From CBCPMX01 sp965120355 (GTDB lineage Bacteria > Bacillota > Clostridia > Oscillospirales > Oscillospiraceae): a stretch of 31,893 nt of DNA. The notes under the pieces were generated by a model that was given only the letters and a program-made list of their open reading frames with translations, had not been told where the DNA came from and ran no database searches. Every line of letters begins with the position of its first letter. The first letter of the stretch is position 1. A program made the position numbers and the translations under genes. The stretch covers positions 1 through 31,893 of the forward strand of contig CBCPMX010000130.1 of NCBI GenBank assembly GCA_965120355.1, given 5' to 3'. This document shows, one piece after another, positions 14,834-23,533 of the stretch.

Positions 14834-16329
14834 TGCTGCAAGACAAAGTCAAACAACTCAAAGCGCTGGAGGCCAAACTCCATGCATACCAGCACGCCAG
14901 CGGCCTGATCTATCTGGACGCCGTGACCGTCGCACCCAAAGACACCGCCGCCGGCCGCGGCCTGACGCTGTCCATTCTGGCCGAGGAGCAGTATAAGCTC
15001 CTGGTCAATGACACCGTGGGCCAGCTGCTGGAGGATCTGGACGCGGAAAAGGACCGTCTGGATCCCCAGACTGCCCGGGAGGTTCACCAGCTGAAGCGCA
15101 GCTACGATCAAACCCATAAGATCCCGATGGAGGAGTATGTGGCCTATACCCAGCTGCTCAACGATGCCCAGAGCGTCTGGCACACCGCCAAGGCTACCAA
15201 CGATTTTGCGCTGTTTTGCCCCTACCTCCAGCAGATTGTGGACTATAACCGGAAATTCGCCGGGTACTACAACAGCGCCAAGGCCCCCTATGACGCGCTG
15301 CTGGATCAATATGAGCAGGGCATCACGATGGAGACGCTGGACCGCTACTTTGACCAGGTCCGCCAGACGGTGGTGCCCCTGCTGAAAAAAGTGGTGGCGG
15401 CCCCCCAGGTGGAGGCAGGATTCCTGCACCAGACGTTCCCTGTGGAGGCCCAACGGGCCCTGTCGGGCTATCTCATGGACATCATGGGCATCGACCGGAA
15501 CCACTGTGTCCTGGGGGAGACGGAGCACCCCTTTACCACCAATTTCAACAACAAGGATGTGCGCATCACAACCCACTACTATGAGGATAACTTTGTTTCT
15601 TCCATGTACTCCGTCATCCATGAGGGCGGCCATGCCCTCTATGAGCTGAACACGGATGACGCCCTGGCATATACCTGCCTGGCCGGCGGCGTCTCCATGG
15701 GCATTCATGAGAGCCAGTCCCGGTTCTACGAGAACATCATTGGCCGCAGCGAAGCGTTTATTTCCCTGATTTTCCCCAAGCTGCTGGAGCTGTTCCCCAC
15801 CCAGCTGGCCGGTGTCACCGCCCACGACCTGTACCGCGCCGTCAATCGCGGGGAACCGAGCCTGATCCGCATCGAGGCCGACGAGCTGACCTATTCCCTG
15901 CACATCATGATCCGGCATGAGCTGGAAAAGCAGCTCATTGCAGGCCAGCTGGAGGCCAAGGATGTGCCTGCCGCCTGGAACCGGCTGTATCAGGAGTATC
16001 TGGGTGTCGACGTGCCCAACGACACCATGGGCTGCCTCCAGGACTCCCACTGGTCCGGCGGTTCTCTGGGCTACTTCCCCTCCTACTCCCTGGGCAGCGC
16101 CTACGGCGCGCAGCTGCTGGCCGTTATGAGCCGGGAGATGGACTTCTACGGCGAAGTGGCCAAAGGCAATCTGGCCGTCATCACCGATTGGCTGAAGGAA
16201 CATATTCACCGGTACGGCTGCATGTACGATCCGGCGGATCTGCTGGAAATGGCCTGCGGCGAGCCGTTCAACCCACAGTACTACACCGACTATCTGACCA
16301 AGAAGTATACGGAAATCTACAACCTGTGA
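14833..16329 (+). CDS. M32 family metallocarboxypeptidase (thermostable carboxypeptidase Taq type)
   Basis: This 498-residue cytoplasmic zinc carboxypeptidase removes C-terminal residues from peptides. The full M32 motif set is present: HPF (232-234), DVRIT (242-246), the zinc-binding HEGGH (263-267), HESQSR (292-297, with the likely third zinc ligand Glu293), RIEADELTY, and GCLQDSHWSGGSLGYFPSY near the C-terminus. The length is normal for the family. The ATG overlaps the MATE stop by one base (TAATG), and AAAGGAG lies about 11 bases upstream, so translation is likely coupled. It probably serves peptide turnover; the operon context gives no special substrate. Confidence 0.94.
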   Translation: MLQDKVKQLKALEAKLHAYQHASGLIYLDAVTVAPKDTAAGRGLTLSILAEEQYKLLVNDTVGQLLEDLDAEKDRLDPQTAREVHQLKRSYDQTHKIPMEEYVAYTQLLNDAQSVWHTAKATNDFALFCPYLQQIVDYNRKFAGYYNSAKAPYDALLDQYEQGITMETLDRYFDQVRQTVVPLLKKVVAAPQVEAGFLHQTFPVEAQRALSGYLMDIMGIDRNHCVLGETEHPFTTNFNNKDVRITTHYYEDNFVSSMYSVIHEGGHALYELNTDDALAYTCLAGGVSMGIHESQSRFYENIIGRSEAFISLIFPKLLELFPTQLAGVTAHDLYRAVNRGEPSLIRIEADELTYSLHIMIRHELEKQLIAGQLEAKDVPAAWNRLYQEYLGVDVPNDTMGCLQDSHWSGGSLGYFPSYSLGSAYGAQLLAVMSREMDFYGEVAKGNLAVITDWLKEHIHRYGCMYDPADLLEMACGEPFNPQYYTDYLTKKYTEIYNL

Positions 16330-16342
16330 GGGAGGGCTGCCC

Positions 16343-18994
16343 ATGAAATTGATGATCCTTGACGGCAACAGCGTCATCAACCGCGCCTTTTTCGGCGTCC
16401 GGGATCTGACCACCCGGGATGGGATGCACACCAACGCCATCTTCGGATTCCTCAACATTCTCCAGAAGCTGATGCACGAGGAGAACCCGGATGCGGTCTG
16501 CGTGGCCTTCGACCTCAAGGGCCCTACCTTCCGCCACCAGCAGTACGACGGCTACAAAGCCACCCGCAAGGGGATGCCGGAAGAGCTGGCCATGCAGATG
16601 CCGGTGATGAAGGACATTCTGCGCGCCATGCGCATTCCCATCTACGAGGTCCAGGGCTATGAGGCCGACGATGTCATCGGCACCGTGGGCCGCCGCTGCG
16701 GCCAGGCCGGTTGGGACTGCACCGTGGTCACCGGCGACCGGGATTCCCTGCAGCTCATTGACGATCATGTGACCGTCAAGCTGGTGGTCACCAAGGGCGG
16801 CCAGACCAACGCCACCTGCTATGACCGGGATACGTTTTTTGCCGAATACGGTCTGGAGCCCAAGGGGATTATCGACCTGAAAAGCCTCATGGGCGACAGC
16901 TCGGACAATATTCCCGGCGTGGCCGGCATCGGCCAGAAGACTGCCACGGCTCTGCTGCAGCGCTTTGGCACCACTGAAAATCTCTATGCCCATCTGGACA
17001 GCCCGGAAATCCGGGACTCGGTGCGCAAAAAACTGGAGGCGGGCCGGGACATGGCTTTTCTCAGCTATGACCTGGCCACCATCCGGTGCGATGTGCCCCT
17101 GGACTTCCGCCCGGAGGACAATCTGATCCGCCCGTGGGACCGGCCGGCTCTGTACGGCCTGTTCCTGCAGCTGGAATTTGTGAAGCTCATCGACAAGTAC
17201 GGCCTGCGGGGCGAGTCCGTTCCGGCGCAGGAGCCCCCCGTGTTTACCGGCCAATGTGAAAGTGAATTGGTACAGACGCCGGAGCGGGCGGAAGAGCTGC
17301 TGACCCTGTTCCGCAGCCGGGATCAGGTGGCCTTCCTGGCGCTGCCCGGCCTGGACGGCATCTGTGTGGAGTACGGAGAGGATGGCGCCGGCTGTGCAGC
17401 CGTATTTCTGGCGGACCGGCTCCCCGCATACGACGCGTTTTTGCGCAGCTTCTTTTCCGGGCAGATCCAAAAGATCTCCCACGACGTCAAGCCCTTGATG
17501 CGCAAGCTGTTGGAAAAGGGACTGCCTTTGGACGGCTTTGTGTTCGACACCGCCGTGGCCGCCTATCTCCTTTCCCCCACTGACGGCAGCTATGATCTGG
17601 AAAAGCTGGCGGTGCGCGGCTTCAGCTTTGAGGCGCCTAAGGCGTCGGCCTATGAGGCTCCTGGCGCCTTTGCCCCCGACGGGGATCCGTCCGCGGCGCT
17701 GGCCGCGTGGATGAGCCACACGGCGCTGGTGGCAGCGCTGTATGATCTGCAGCGCCAGCAGCTCCGGGAGCTGGGCATGGAGACGCTTTATACCACCGTG
17801 GAGCTGCCCCTGTGCGCTGTGCTGGCGGAGATGGAGCATGCCGGCGTGCTGGTGGACCGCCAGGCGCTGGCTCAGTTCGGCGACATGCTGACCGCCGGTA
17901 TTGCGGCGTGTCAGGATCAGATCTATGGCTACGCTGGCGAGACGTTCAATATCAACTCCACAAAAAAGCTGGGGGAGGTGCTCTTTGACAAGCTGGGCCT
18001 GCCGCCGGTAAAAAAGACCAAGACCGGATATTCCACCAACATCGACGTGCTCAACAAGCTCAAGGACAAGCATCCCATTATCCAGGAAATCATCGACTAC
18101 CGCACGCTGACCAAGCTCAAGAGCACCTATGCCGACGGCCTCCTGAAGGTCATTGCCGCCGACGGCCGCATTCACACCACGTTCCAGAACACGGTGACAG
18201 CTACAGGCCGCCTCTCTTCCACGGACCCCAATCTCCAGAACATTCCCGTGCGAACGGAGTTGGGCGGGGAGATCCGCAAGATGTTTGTGCCAAAGCCCGG
18301 CTGTGTCTTTGTGGACGCTGACTACAGCCAGATTGAGCTGCGGGTTCTGGCCCACATCGCCGACGACCCGATTATGCAAAAGGCCTTTGCCAGCGGTGAA
18401 GACATCCATCGGGTGACCGCTTCCCAGGTATTCGGCGTGCCGCCGGAGGCCGTCACTCCCGAAATGCGCCGTCACGCCAAGGCCGTCAACTTTGGCATTG
18501 TCTACGGCATTTCGGAGTATTCCCTGTCCGAGGACATCGGCGTCTCCATTGCCGAGGCGCGGGCCTATATTCAGAGCTATCTGGACAAGTACGCCGGGGT
18601 GAAGGACTATATGCACCGGGTGGTGGAGGAAGCCAGGGCCACCGGCTATGTGACCACCCTCATGGGCCGCCGCCGCCAGCTGCCGGAGCTGCACAGCTCC
18701 AACTACAATGTCCGCTCCGGCGCCGAACGGATGGCGCTGAATACCCCCATCCAGGGGACCGCTGCCGATATCATCAAGGCCGCTATGCTGCGGGTGCGCA
18801 ATGCGCTGCGGGATGCGGGCCTCTCGGCACAGCTGCTTCTGCAGGTTCACGACGAGCTGATCGTCGAAGCTCCGGAGGAAGAGGCGCAGCAGGTCTGCCG
18901 GCTGGTGGAAGCGGAGATGGAGCAGGTCTGCACACTCTCTGTGCCATTGGTGGCAGAGGCAAAAATTGGAAAGAGCTGGTATGACGCAAAATGA
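16343..18994 (+). CDS. polA: DNA polymerase I
   Basis: This 883-residue repair and Okazaki-fragment-processing polymerase has three regions. The 5'-3' exonuclease occupies about 1-290 (LMILDGNSVINRAFF, YEADDVIGT, TGDRDSLQL, GDSSDNIPGVAGIGQKTA). The 3'-5' exonuclease-like region is about 291-480. The polymerase domain runs from about 500 to the end: motif A DADYSQIELR (Asp658, catalytic Asp660), motif B RRHAKAVNFGIVYG (Lys713) and motif C VHDELI (Asp837). In the middle region the proofreading motif DxE is absent (LALPGLDGICVEY in its place) and motif III is not recognisable, so proofreading is probably lost. GGGAGGG precedes the ATG, 13 bases after the M32 gene; the stop overlaps rimI (ATGA). 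Confidence 0.96.
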   Translation: MKLMILDGNSVINRAFFGVRDLTTRDGMHTNAIFGFLNILQKLMHEENPDAVCVAFDLKGPTFRHQQYDGYKATRKGMPEELAMQMPVMKDILRAMRIPIYEVQGYEADDVIGTVGRRCGQAGWDCTVVTGDRDSLQLIDDHVTVKLVVTKGGQTNATCYDRDTFFAEYGLEPKGIIDLKSLMGDSSDNIPGVAGIGQKTATALLQRFGTTENLYAHLDSPEIRDSVRKKLEAGRDMAFLSYDLATIRCDVPLDFRPEDNLIRPWDRPALYGLFLQLEFVKLIDKYGLRGESVPAQEPPVFTGQCESELVQTPERAEELLTLFRSRDQVAFLALPGLDGICVEYGEDGAGCAAVFLADRLPAYDAFLRSFFSGQIQKISHDVKPLMRKLLEKGLPLDGFVFDTAVAAYLLSPTDGSYDLEKLAVRGFSFEAPKASAYEAPGAFAPDGDPSAALAAWMSHTALVAALYDLQRQQLRELGMETLYTTVELPLCAVLAEMEHAGVLVDRQALAQFGDMLTAGIAACQDQIYGYAGETFNINSTKKLGEVLFDKLGLPPVKKTKTGYSTNIDVLNKLKDKHPIIQEIIDYRTLTKLKSTYADGLLKVIAADGRIHTTFQNTVTATGRLSSTDPNLQNIPVRTELGGEIRKMFVPKPGCVFVDADYSQIELRVLAHIADDPIMQKAFASGEDIHRVTASQVFGVPPEAVTPEMRRHAKAVNFGIVYGISEYSLSEDIGVSIAEARAYIQSYLDKYAGVKDYMHRVVEEARATGYVTTLMGRRRQLPELHSSNYNVRSGAERMALNTPIQGTAADIIKAAMLRVRNALRDAGLSAQLLLQVHDELIVEAPEEEAQQVCRLVEAEMEQVCTLSVPLVAEAKIGKSWYDAK

Positions 18995-19491
18995 ATCAGT
19001 CGATCACCATCCTTCCCATGGAAGCTGTCCATGTAGATGCCGTGGCGGCCCTGGAAGCCCTGTGCTTTTCCGATCCCTGGAGCCGGCGGAGCATTGCCGG
19101 AGAGCTGGATAACCCGCTGTCTTTATGGCTGGTGGCCGTAGAGGACGGCGAGGTATTGGGCTATATCGGAAGCCAGACGGTGCTGGATGAGGCCGACGTG
19201 ATGAACGTGGCCGTCCATCCGGCGGCCCGCCGCCGGGGGCTGGGCACGGCTCTGCTGGAGGCTTTGCTGGAGGCCCTGGGGCGCAAGGGCGCTCGTACAC
19301 TGACGCTGGAAGTCCGGGCCTCCAACGCCCCGGCCCTTGCCCTGTATGACAAGCTGGGCTTCACCCAGGCCGGGCGGCGTCCTCGCTATTACCGTCACCC
19401 CACAGAAGACGCGCTGCTTCTCCGCTGTGCGGTGGCCCCACAAAAACCTGACCCAAAGGGAGACATCTGTGATGAACATCCTGGCCATTGA
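18991..19491 (+). CDS. rimI: Ribosomal-protein-S18-alanine N-acetyltransferase (GNAT)
   Basis: This 166-residue GNAT acetyltransferase of the RimI family acetylates the N-terminal alanine of ribosomal protein S18 in characterised members. The fold markers are ALEALCFSDPWS at the N-terminus, the acetyl-CoA loop VHPAARRRGLGTALL, LEVRASNAPALALYDKLGF, and the final RPRYYRHPTEDALLL. The last ~19 residues extend beyond the usual end and are encoded largely over the start of tsaD. The ATG sits in the polA stop (ATGA overlap). Adjacency to tsaD is the common rimI-tsaD arrangement and supports the name, although the tsaB and tsaE genes usually found with them are absent here. Confidence 0.88.
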   Translation: MNQSITILPMEAVHVDAVAALEALCFSDPWSRRSIAGELDNPLSLWLVAVEDGEVLGYIGSQTVLDEADVMNVAVHPAARRRGLGTALLEALLEALGRKGARTLTLEVRASNAPALALYDKLGFTQAGRRPRYYRHPTEDALLLRCAVAPQKPDPKGDICDEHPGH

Positions 19492-20494
19492 ATCCTCCTG
19501 CGATGAGACCGCCGTGGCGGTGGTGCAGGACGGCCGCACCGTCCTGTCCGACTGCATCGCGTCCCAAATTGACATGCATAAACTATACGGCGGCGTGGTG
19601 CCGGAGATCGCCTCCCGCAAGCATATGGAGGTCATCTATGCCCTGGCGGACCAGGCTCTGGCGGACGCCGGCCTGACCCGGCGGCAGCTGGACGCCGTGG
19701 CGGTCACCTATGCGCCGGGACTCATCGGCGCACTTTTGGTGGGCGTCAACTTTGCCAAGGCTGCCGCGCTGGCGCTGCAGATCCCGCTGATCCCTGTCCA
19801 CCACATTCGCGGGCACATTGCCGCCAACTATCTGGCTTTTTCGGAGCTGGAGCCGCCGTTTCTGGCTCTGGTGGTCTCCGGCGGGCACAGCCTGATTGTG
19901 GACGTGGCCGGCTACACGGACATGACCATTCTGGGCTCCACCCGGGACGATGCCGCCGGCGAGTGCTTTGACAAGGTGGCCCGGGTTCTGGACATGCCCT
20001 ATCCCGGTGGGAAAGCCCTGGATCAGAAGGCCCAGGAGGGGGATGCGGCCAAATACCGGCTGCCTCACGCCAAGGTAGACGGCAACCCCTTGGACATGTC
20101 CTTCTCCGGCCTGAAAACCGCCGCGCTGAACCTGATTCACAACACCCGGCAAAAGGGTGAGGAACTGGACGTGGCCAGTCTCTGCGCCGCTTTCCAGGCC
20201 ACCGTCAGCGACACCCTGGTGCCCCGCACCATGGAAGCCCTGCGGCGCACTGGCCGCAGCAAGCTGGTCATTGCCGGCGGCGTGGCTGCCAACAGCCGCA
20301 TTCGCGCCGATTTTGCCCGGGAAACTGCCGCTGCCGGCGTCACGCTTTATGAGCCGCCGCTGAAGCTGTGCGGCGACAATGGCGCCATGATCGGCGCCCA
20401 GGCATACTATGAATTTCTGGCGGGCAACGTGGCCGGTCAGGAGCTGAATGCCTATGCCACCCGCAGCGTAGAGCTGGGCAGCCGGTTGGATTGA
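19472..20494 (+). CDS. tsaD: tRNA N6-adenosine threonylcarbamoyltransferase TsaD
   Basis: This 340-residue Kae1/Qri7/TsaD protein transfers the threonylcarbamoyl group to A37 of tRNAs reading ANN codons. It begins MNILAIESSCDETAVAVV, the family N-terminus. Metal-ligand histidines occur in HHIRGH (His111, His115), with SGGHSLI, DDAAGECFDKVAR and PYPGGKALDQ following, GGVAANSRIR near 270, and a final CGDNGAMIG. The ATG at 19472 is chosen from the conserved N-terminus, with AAAGGGAG 9 bases upstream; this overlaps rimI by 20 bases. It is the last gene of the operon. TsaB and TsaE, needed for activity in other bacteria, must be encoded elsewhere. Confidence 0.96.
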   Translation: MNILAIESSCDETAVAVVQDGRTVLSDCIASQIDMHKLYGGVVPEIASRKHMEVIYALADQALADAGLTRRQLDAVAVTYAPGLIGALLVGVNFAKAAALALQIPLIPVHHIRGHIAANYLAFSELEPPFLALVVSGGHSLIVDVAGYTDMTILGSTRDDAAGECFDKVARVLDMPYPGGKALDQKAQEGDAAKYRLPHAKVDGNPLDMSFSGLKTAALNLIHNTRQKGEELDVASLCAAFQATVSDTLVPRTMEALRRTGRSKLVIAGGVAANSRIRADFARETAAAGVTLYEPPLKLCGDNGAMIGAQAYYEFLAGNVAGQELNAYATRSVELGSRLD

Positions 20495-20534
20495 ACGTCT
20501 CGAAAACAGACGGGATTCCCACTCCAATTTCCAA

Positions 20535-20578
20535 AACACCCCCGCAGCTGACACGAATGGGTCAGCTGCGGGGGTGTT
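20535..20578. terminator. Long-stem terminator between tsaD and the convergent acylation cassette
   Basis: A perfect 18-bp stem (20535-20552 with 20561-20578, core CACCCCCGCAGCTGAC) has an 8-base loop. The minus strand continues into TTTTGG, favouring termination of the minus-strand operon, whose stop is 7 bases away. The plus side has no T-run but may use the same hairpin. Confidence 0.8.
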
Positions 20579-20584
20579 GATCGA

Positions 20585-21613
20585 TTATGCCGGTTCGGTG
20601 TCCGGTGCTGCCGCTTCCGTCAGCCCTTGACGGAACTGCGCCGCGTCCGTGTCCCACTGGGCGTAGGCTTCTTCGCCGGTATGGGTGGCTACGTCGTAGT
20701 GCTCCAGAATGTATTGGCCCACATAGGCGGTGACCTTCAGCGCGCCGGACATGGCGCAGTGATTGTTGTCGTGCAGGTCTTCCAGAGGGTCAAAGTCCAT
20801 CTCGTCATAGCAGTGCAGCAGGTTCAGATACCGTACGCCGTATTCCTCGGCGATGGCTTCCACGGCGTTGTAGCGCCGCTGGGCGTCCGGATCCACGTTG
20901 GAGGGCGTATTGAGCAGCAGCACCTCAATGCCCTGTTCCTGACAGTATTCGATACACTTGCGCAGGTATTCCTCCGGTACGTCGGAGATCTCTGCCGTCT
21001 CATTGGCGGCAGGACTGTGGTACAGGGTCATGGTCTCGGCTGCGTCGGTATAGACCCGCGCGCCGTTGGTGATGCTGGAAATCTTTTGGAAGTCTTCTGC
21101 CGCCACCTCCGCCCAGCGGTCGTGATAGAGCAGAATGGGAAAATAGTACTCCAGCCGGTCCTCCGGCTCGATGAGCGTTTGAATGGCCGCGATTTTTACC
21201 GACAGGGTTTTCATATTGTCCAGTTGGGTGTGGACATAGCTCTCACTGCCCACCAGAATGTCCCCAAAATAGACGCCGGATACATCCAGCACCACCAGGG
21301 AGGGGGACTGATAGTGCAGTGCGTCCAGAATTTGAAAATAGGTCTGGGGCAGAACCTGCGCCGAGGTACAGCAGTCATAGGACGCAATGCCGTACTGTTC
21401 CCACAGCGTCAGGGGATAGATGCTGCACATGATGTGGCTGGAACCGAAAAACAGCACGTCCAGGCTGTTTTCCGCTTCCTCATAGAACGGGGCGATGCTT
21501 TCGCCGCCGGTTTTATCCCTGAGCACCTCCGTCGCCATCCCCAGCAGGATGCAAAACACCAGCGCAAAGCATAGGACCTTACACACGCGGCCCAGGGCTT
21601 GTTTTTTCTCCAT
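20585..21613 (-). CDS. SGNH/DltD-like surface protein of the acylation cassette
   Basis: This 342-residue protein has one N-terminal membrane anchor (about 11-29) and an extracytoplasmic domain. LDVLFFGSSHIMCSIYP (52-67) fits block I of SGNH hydrolases, with a likely nucleophile in the Ser58-Ser59 pair. HDNNHCAMSG carries the DxxH dyad (Asp282, His285). DltD, AlgJ/AlgX and similar partners of MBOAT acyltransferases have this layout. It is the last gene of a four-gene operon, 87 bases after the MBOAT gene; a GAGG ribosome site lies 8 bases before the ATG. By analogy it would pass or accept the acyl group outside the membrane. The acylated target is not known, and simple esterase activity is an alternative. 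Confidence 0.75.
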   Translation of the reverse strand: MEKKQALGRVCKVLCFALVFCILLGMATEVLRDKTGGESIAPFYEEAENSLDVLFFGSSHIMCSIYPLTLWEQYGIASYDCCTSAQVLPQTYFQILDALHYQSPSLVVLDVSGVYFGDILVGSESYVHTQLDNMKTLSVKIAAIQTLIEPEDRLEYYFPILLYHDRWAEVAAEDFQKISSITNGARVYTDAAETMTLYHSPAANETAEISDVPEEYLRKCIEYCQEQGIEVLLLNTPSNVDPDAQRRYNAVEAIAEEYGVRYLNLLHCYDEMDFDPLEDLHDNNHCAMSGALKVTAYVGQYILEHYDVATHTGEEAYAQWDTDAAQFRQGLTEAAAPDTEPA

Positions 21614-21700
21614 AGCACTGCCTCGCTTTCGGTAGCTAGAAATCCACCGGCACGGACGGCGGGCGCTGCGTCAGCTGATGCCGGATTTTACAGAGGTTCC

Positions 21701-23290
21701 TCAGAACTGAAAATAGAGGAACGACGCGGCATCATAGGCCGGCCCGTATACACCGAACACCAGCACCGCAAACAGGGCGGCCAGATACACCAGCCACCGC
21801 AGCCACAGCCCCTGGGCCGCCAGCTGCTCGCGCAGCCGGATGCCTCTGGCGTGGCAGATGTCCACTGCCAGCAGCACCGCAATGGCGGCTGCGGCCAATT
21901 TCATATCGCTGGTTTCCAGGCCCATGGTGTACAGAGTTTGGCCGTCGGCGTCCGCCAGGGTCGCAATGCGCCAGAGGATCCCCGCTGCCTGGGTCATGGT
22001 TTCGGAGCGGAACAGCACATAGCCGCCGCAGACCAGCGCAAAGGTCCGAAGCATCTGCACCAGCCGGGCGCTGGCTTTGGCCCGGTTCCAGCCCAGCCGG
22101 TCTGACAGCCGCTCCAATGCCGGTGAAAACAGGGTGGAGAGGATGATCAGGACCCCGTAATACAGGCCCCAGGCGATATAGTGCCAGCTGGCGCCGTGCC
22201 ACAGGCCAGTGGTGAACCAGACAATCCCCAGGGCCAGCACTGTGGTTGCCTTGGCGGCGGCGTCTTTTCCCCAGCGGCGCTTGAGCCGGGCGCCCAGGGT
22301 TTTGCACCATCCCGCACGCAGCACCGGATAGAACAGATAGTCTTTGAACCAGCTGCCCAAGGTCTGATGCCACCGACGCCAGAACTCCGGAATGCCCCGG
22401 GAGAAATAAGGCTGCTGGAAGTTTTCCGCCAGTTCGATGCCAAAGACCTGGCCCGCCCCCAGGGCGATGTCCATGTATCCGGCAAAGTCGGCGTAGATCT
22501 GAATGGCATAGCAGACCACCGCCACCACCAGGTGCCGGGCGCCATAGGTCTGCCAGCCGCCAAAGACCGTGTCCACGAGCATGGTCAGCCGGTCGGCAAT
22601 GACCAGCTTTTCAAAAAAGCCCCACAGCATCCGCTGCAGGCCAAAGCATACCCGCCGGTACGAAAAGCCGCAGCCCTGGTAGAGCTGGGGCGCCAGCTCG
22701 TCATACCGGCCAATGGGCCCCTGCATGGTCTGCGGGAAAAAGCTGACAAACAGCAGGTATTTCAGGAAATTCCGCTGGGGCTCCGTCACTTCCCGGTACA
22801 CGTCCAGACAGTAGCCCACCACCTGAAAGGTGTAGAAGGAGATCCCCAGGGGGAGGGCCAGAGACAGCCGTACCGGTGAAAACTCCGGCACAAACAGCCG
22901 GATCAGGCTGCCCACATTGTCCGACAGGAAGTTAAAATACTTTAAGAACCCCAGAATTCCCAGATTCAAAACCAGGGTCAGCGCCAGAACCCGCCGCTTG
23001 CGCCGCCCGACGGCCGCCCGGTACTGCTTTTTTTCCTCTGGGGACAGCGTCCCCCTGTGGGTCTGCAGGTAGTCCCGCTGCCGGGCAGCGCAGCTGCCCA
23101 AATACCGGCCGCAGCCATAGGTGCTCAGGGCGCTGAGCAGCAGAAACACTGCGTACCGAATACTGGCCGAGAGATAGAAGTACAAGCTCACCGCCAACAG
23201 CACGGCCCACCGCCATCGCTGCGGCGCAAGGAAATACACCGCCATGGCCGCCGCGAAAAACACCAGGAACGAAAAGGATGTGAACACCAT
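21701..23290 (-). CDS. MBOAT family membrane-bound O-acyltransferase (AlgI/DltB-like)
   Basis: This 529-residue polytopic membrane protein moves acyl groups to an extracytoplasmic acceptor. Family motifs are LPLGISFYTFQVVGYCLDVYR (147-167), FPQTMQGPI, the DFAGYMDIALGAG segment (268-280), FWRRWHQTLGSWFKDYLFYP with His308, and GLWHGASWHYIAWG with the likely catalytic His365. A Lys/Arg-rich cytoplasmic loop spans about 68-101. The start codon follows the acyl carrier protein stop by 3 bases, so the two are surely cotranscribed. DltB takes D-alanine from its carrier DltC, and AlgI acetylates alginate. The adjacent dedicated carrier protein makes a carrier-bound donor more likely than acetyl-CoA. 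Confidence 0.9.
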   Translation of the reverse strand: MVFTSFSFLVFFAAAMAVYFLAPQRWRWAVLLAVSLYFYLSASIRYAVFLLLSALSTYGCGRYLGSCAARQRDYLQTHRGTLSPEEKKQYRAAVGRRKRRVLALTLVLNLGILGFLKYFNFLSDNVGSLIRLFVPEFSPVRLSLALPLGISFYTFQVVGYCLDVYREVTEPQRNFLKYLLFVSFFPQTMQGPIGRYDELAPQLYQGCGFSYRRVCFGLQRMLWGFFEKLVIADRLTMLVDTVFGGWQTYGARHLVVAVVCYAIQIYADFAGYMDIALGAGQVFGIELAENFQQPYFSRGIPEFWRRWHQTLGSWFKDYLFYPVLRAGWCKTLGARLKRRWGKDAAAKATTVLALGIVWFTTGLWHGASWHYIAWGLYYGVLIILSTLFSPALERLSDRLGWNRAKASARLVQMLRTFALVCGGYVLFRSETMTQAAGILWRIATLADADGQTLYTMGLETSDMKLAAAAIAVLLAVDICHARGIRLREQLAAQGLWLRWLVYLAALFAVLVFGVYGPAYDAASFLYFQF

Positions 23291-23293
23291 TGT

Positions 23294-23533
23294 TTACAAT
23301 TCCCGCTGGATGACGTCCACCAACTCGCCCACGTTTTTCATTTTGACAATCTCTTTCATTTGGAAGGTGACCCCAAACACGTCCTCAATGGTGTTGATCA
23401 GGGTGATGTGGGTCAGGGAGTCCCAGCCCTCCACGTCCTTGGCCGTGGTTGCATCACAGACCCGAATGGAGGCGTCGTCGAACACATCCCAGAAGATGGT
23501 GTGCAGCGTTTCATAGATTTCTTCGCGATTCAT
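23294..23533 (-). CDS. Acyl carrier protein (phosphopantetheine-binding)
   Basis: This 79-residue acidic helical protein has the carrier-protein core GWDSLTHITLINTIED, in which Ser39 of the DSL motif is the predicted 4'-phosphopantetheine attachment site. Helix I (about 3-18) and helix III-IV (MKEIVKMKNVGELVDVI) complete the fold. It is shorter and less acidic than fatty-acid AcpP and resembles dedicated carriers such as DltC. The ATG overlaps the stop of the FkbH-like gene by four bases; AAGGAG is 8 bases upstream. It probably receives an acyl group from the FkbH-like protein and donates it to the MBOAT. Confidence 0.9.
   Translation of the reverse strand: MNREEIYETLHTIFWDVFDDASIRVCDATTAKDVEGWDSLTHITLINTIEDVFGVTFQMKEIVKMKNVGELVDVIQREL

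Noticed and set aside
14830..16518. Long minus-strand open frame across the M32 peptidase gene
   Set aside because: The plus-strand frame carries the complete M32 motif set; the antisense translation shows no recognisable domain.
16268..18850. Very long open frame on the minus strand across polA
   Set aside because: It is antisense to an unmistakable DNA polymerase I gene. Its translation is low-complexity His/Gln/Val-rich, with no family features; such frames are a by-product of codon bias in GC-rich DNA.
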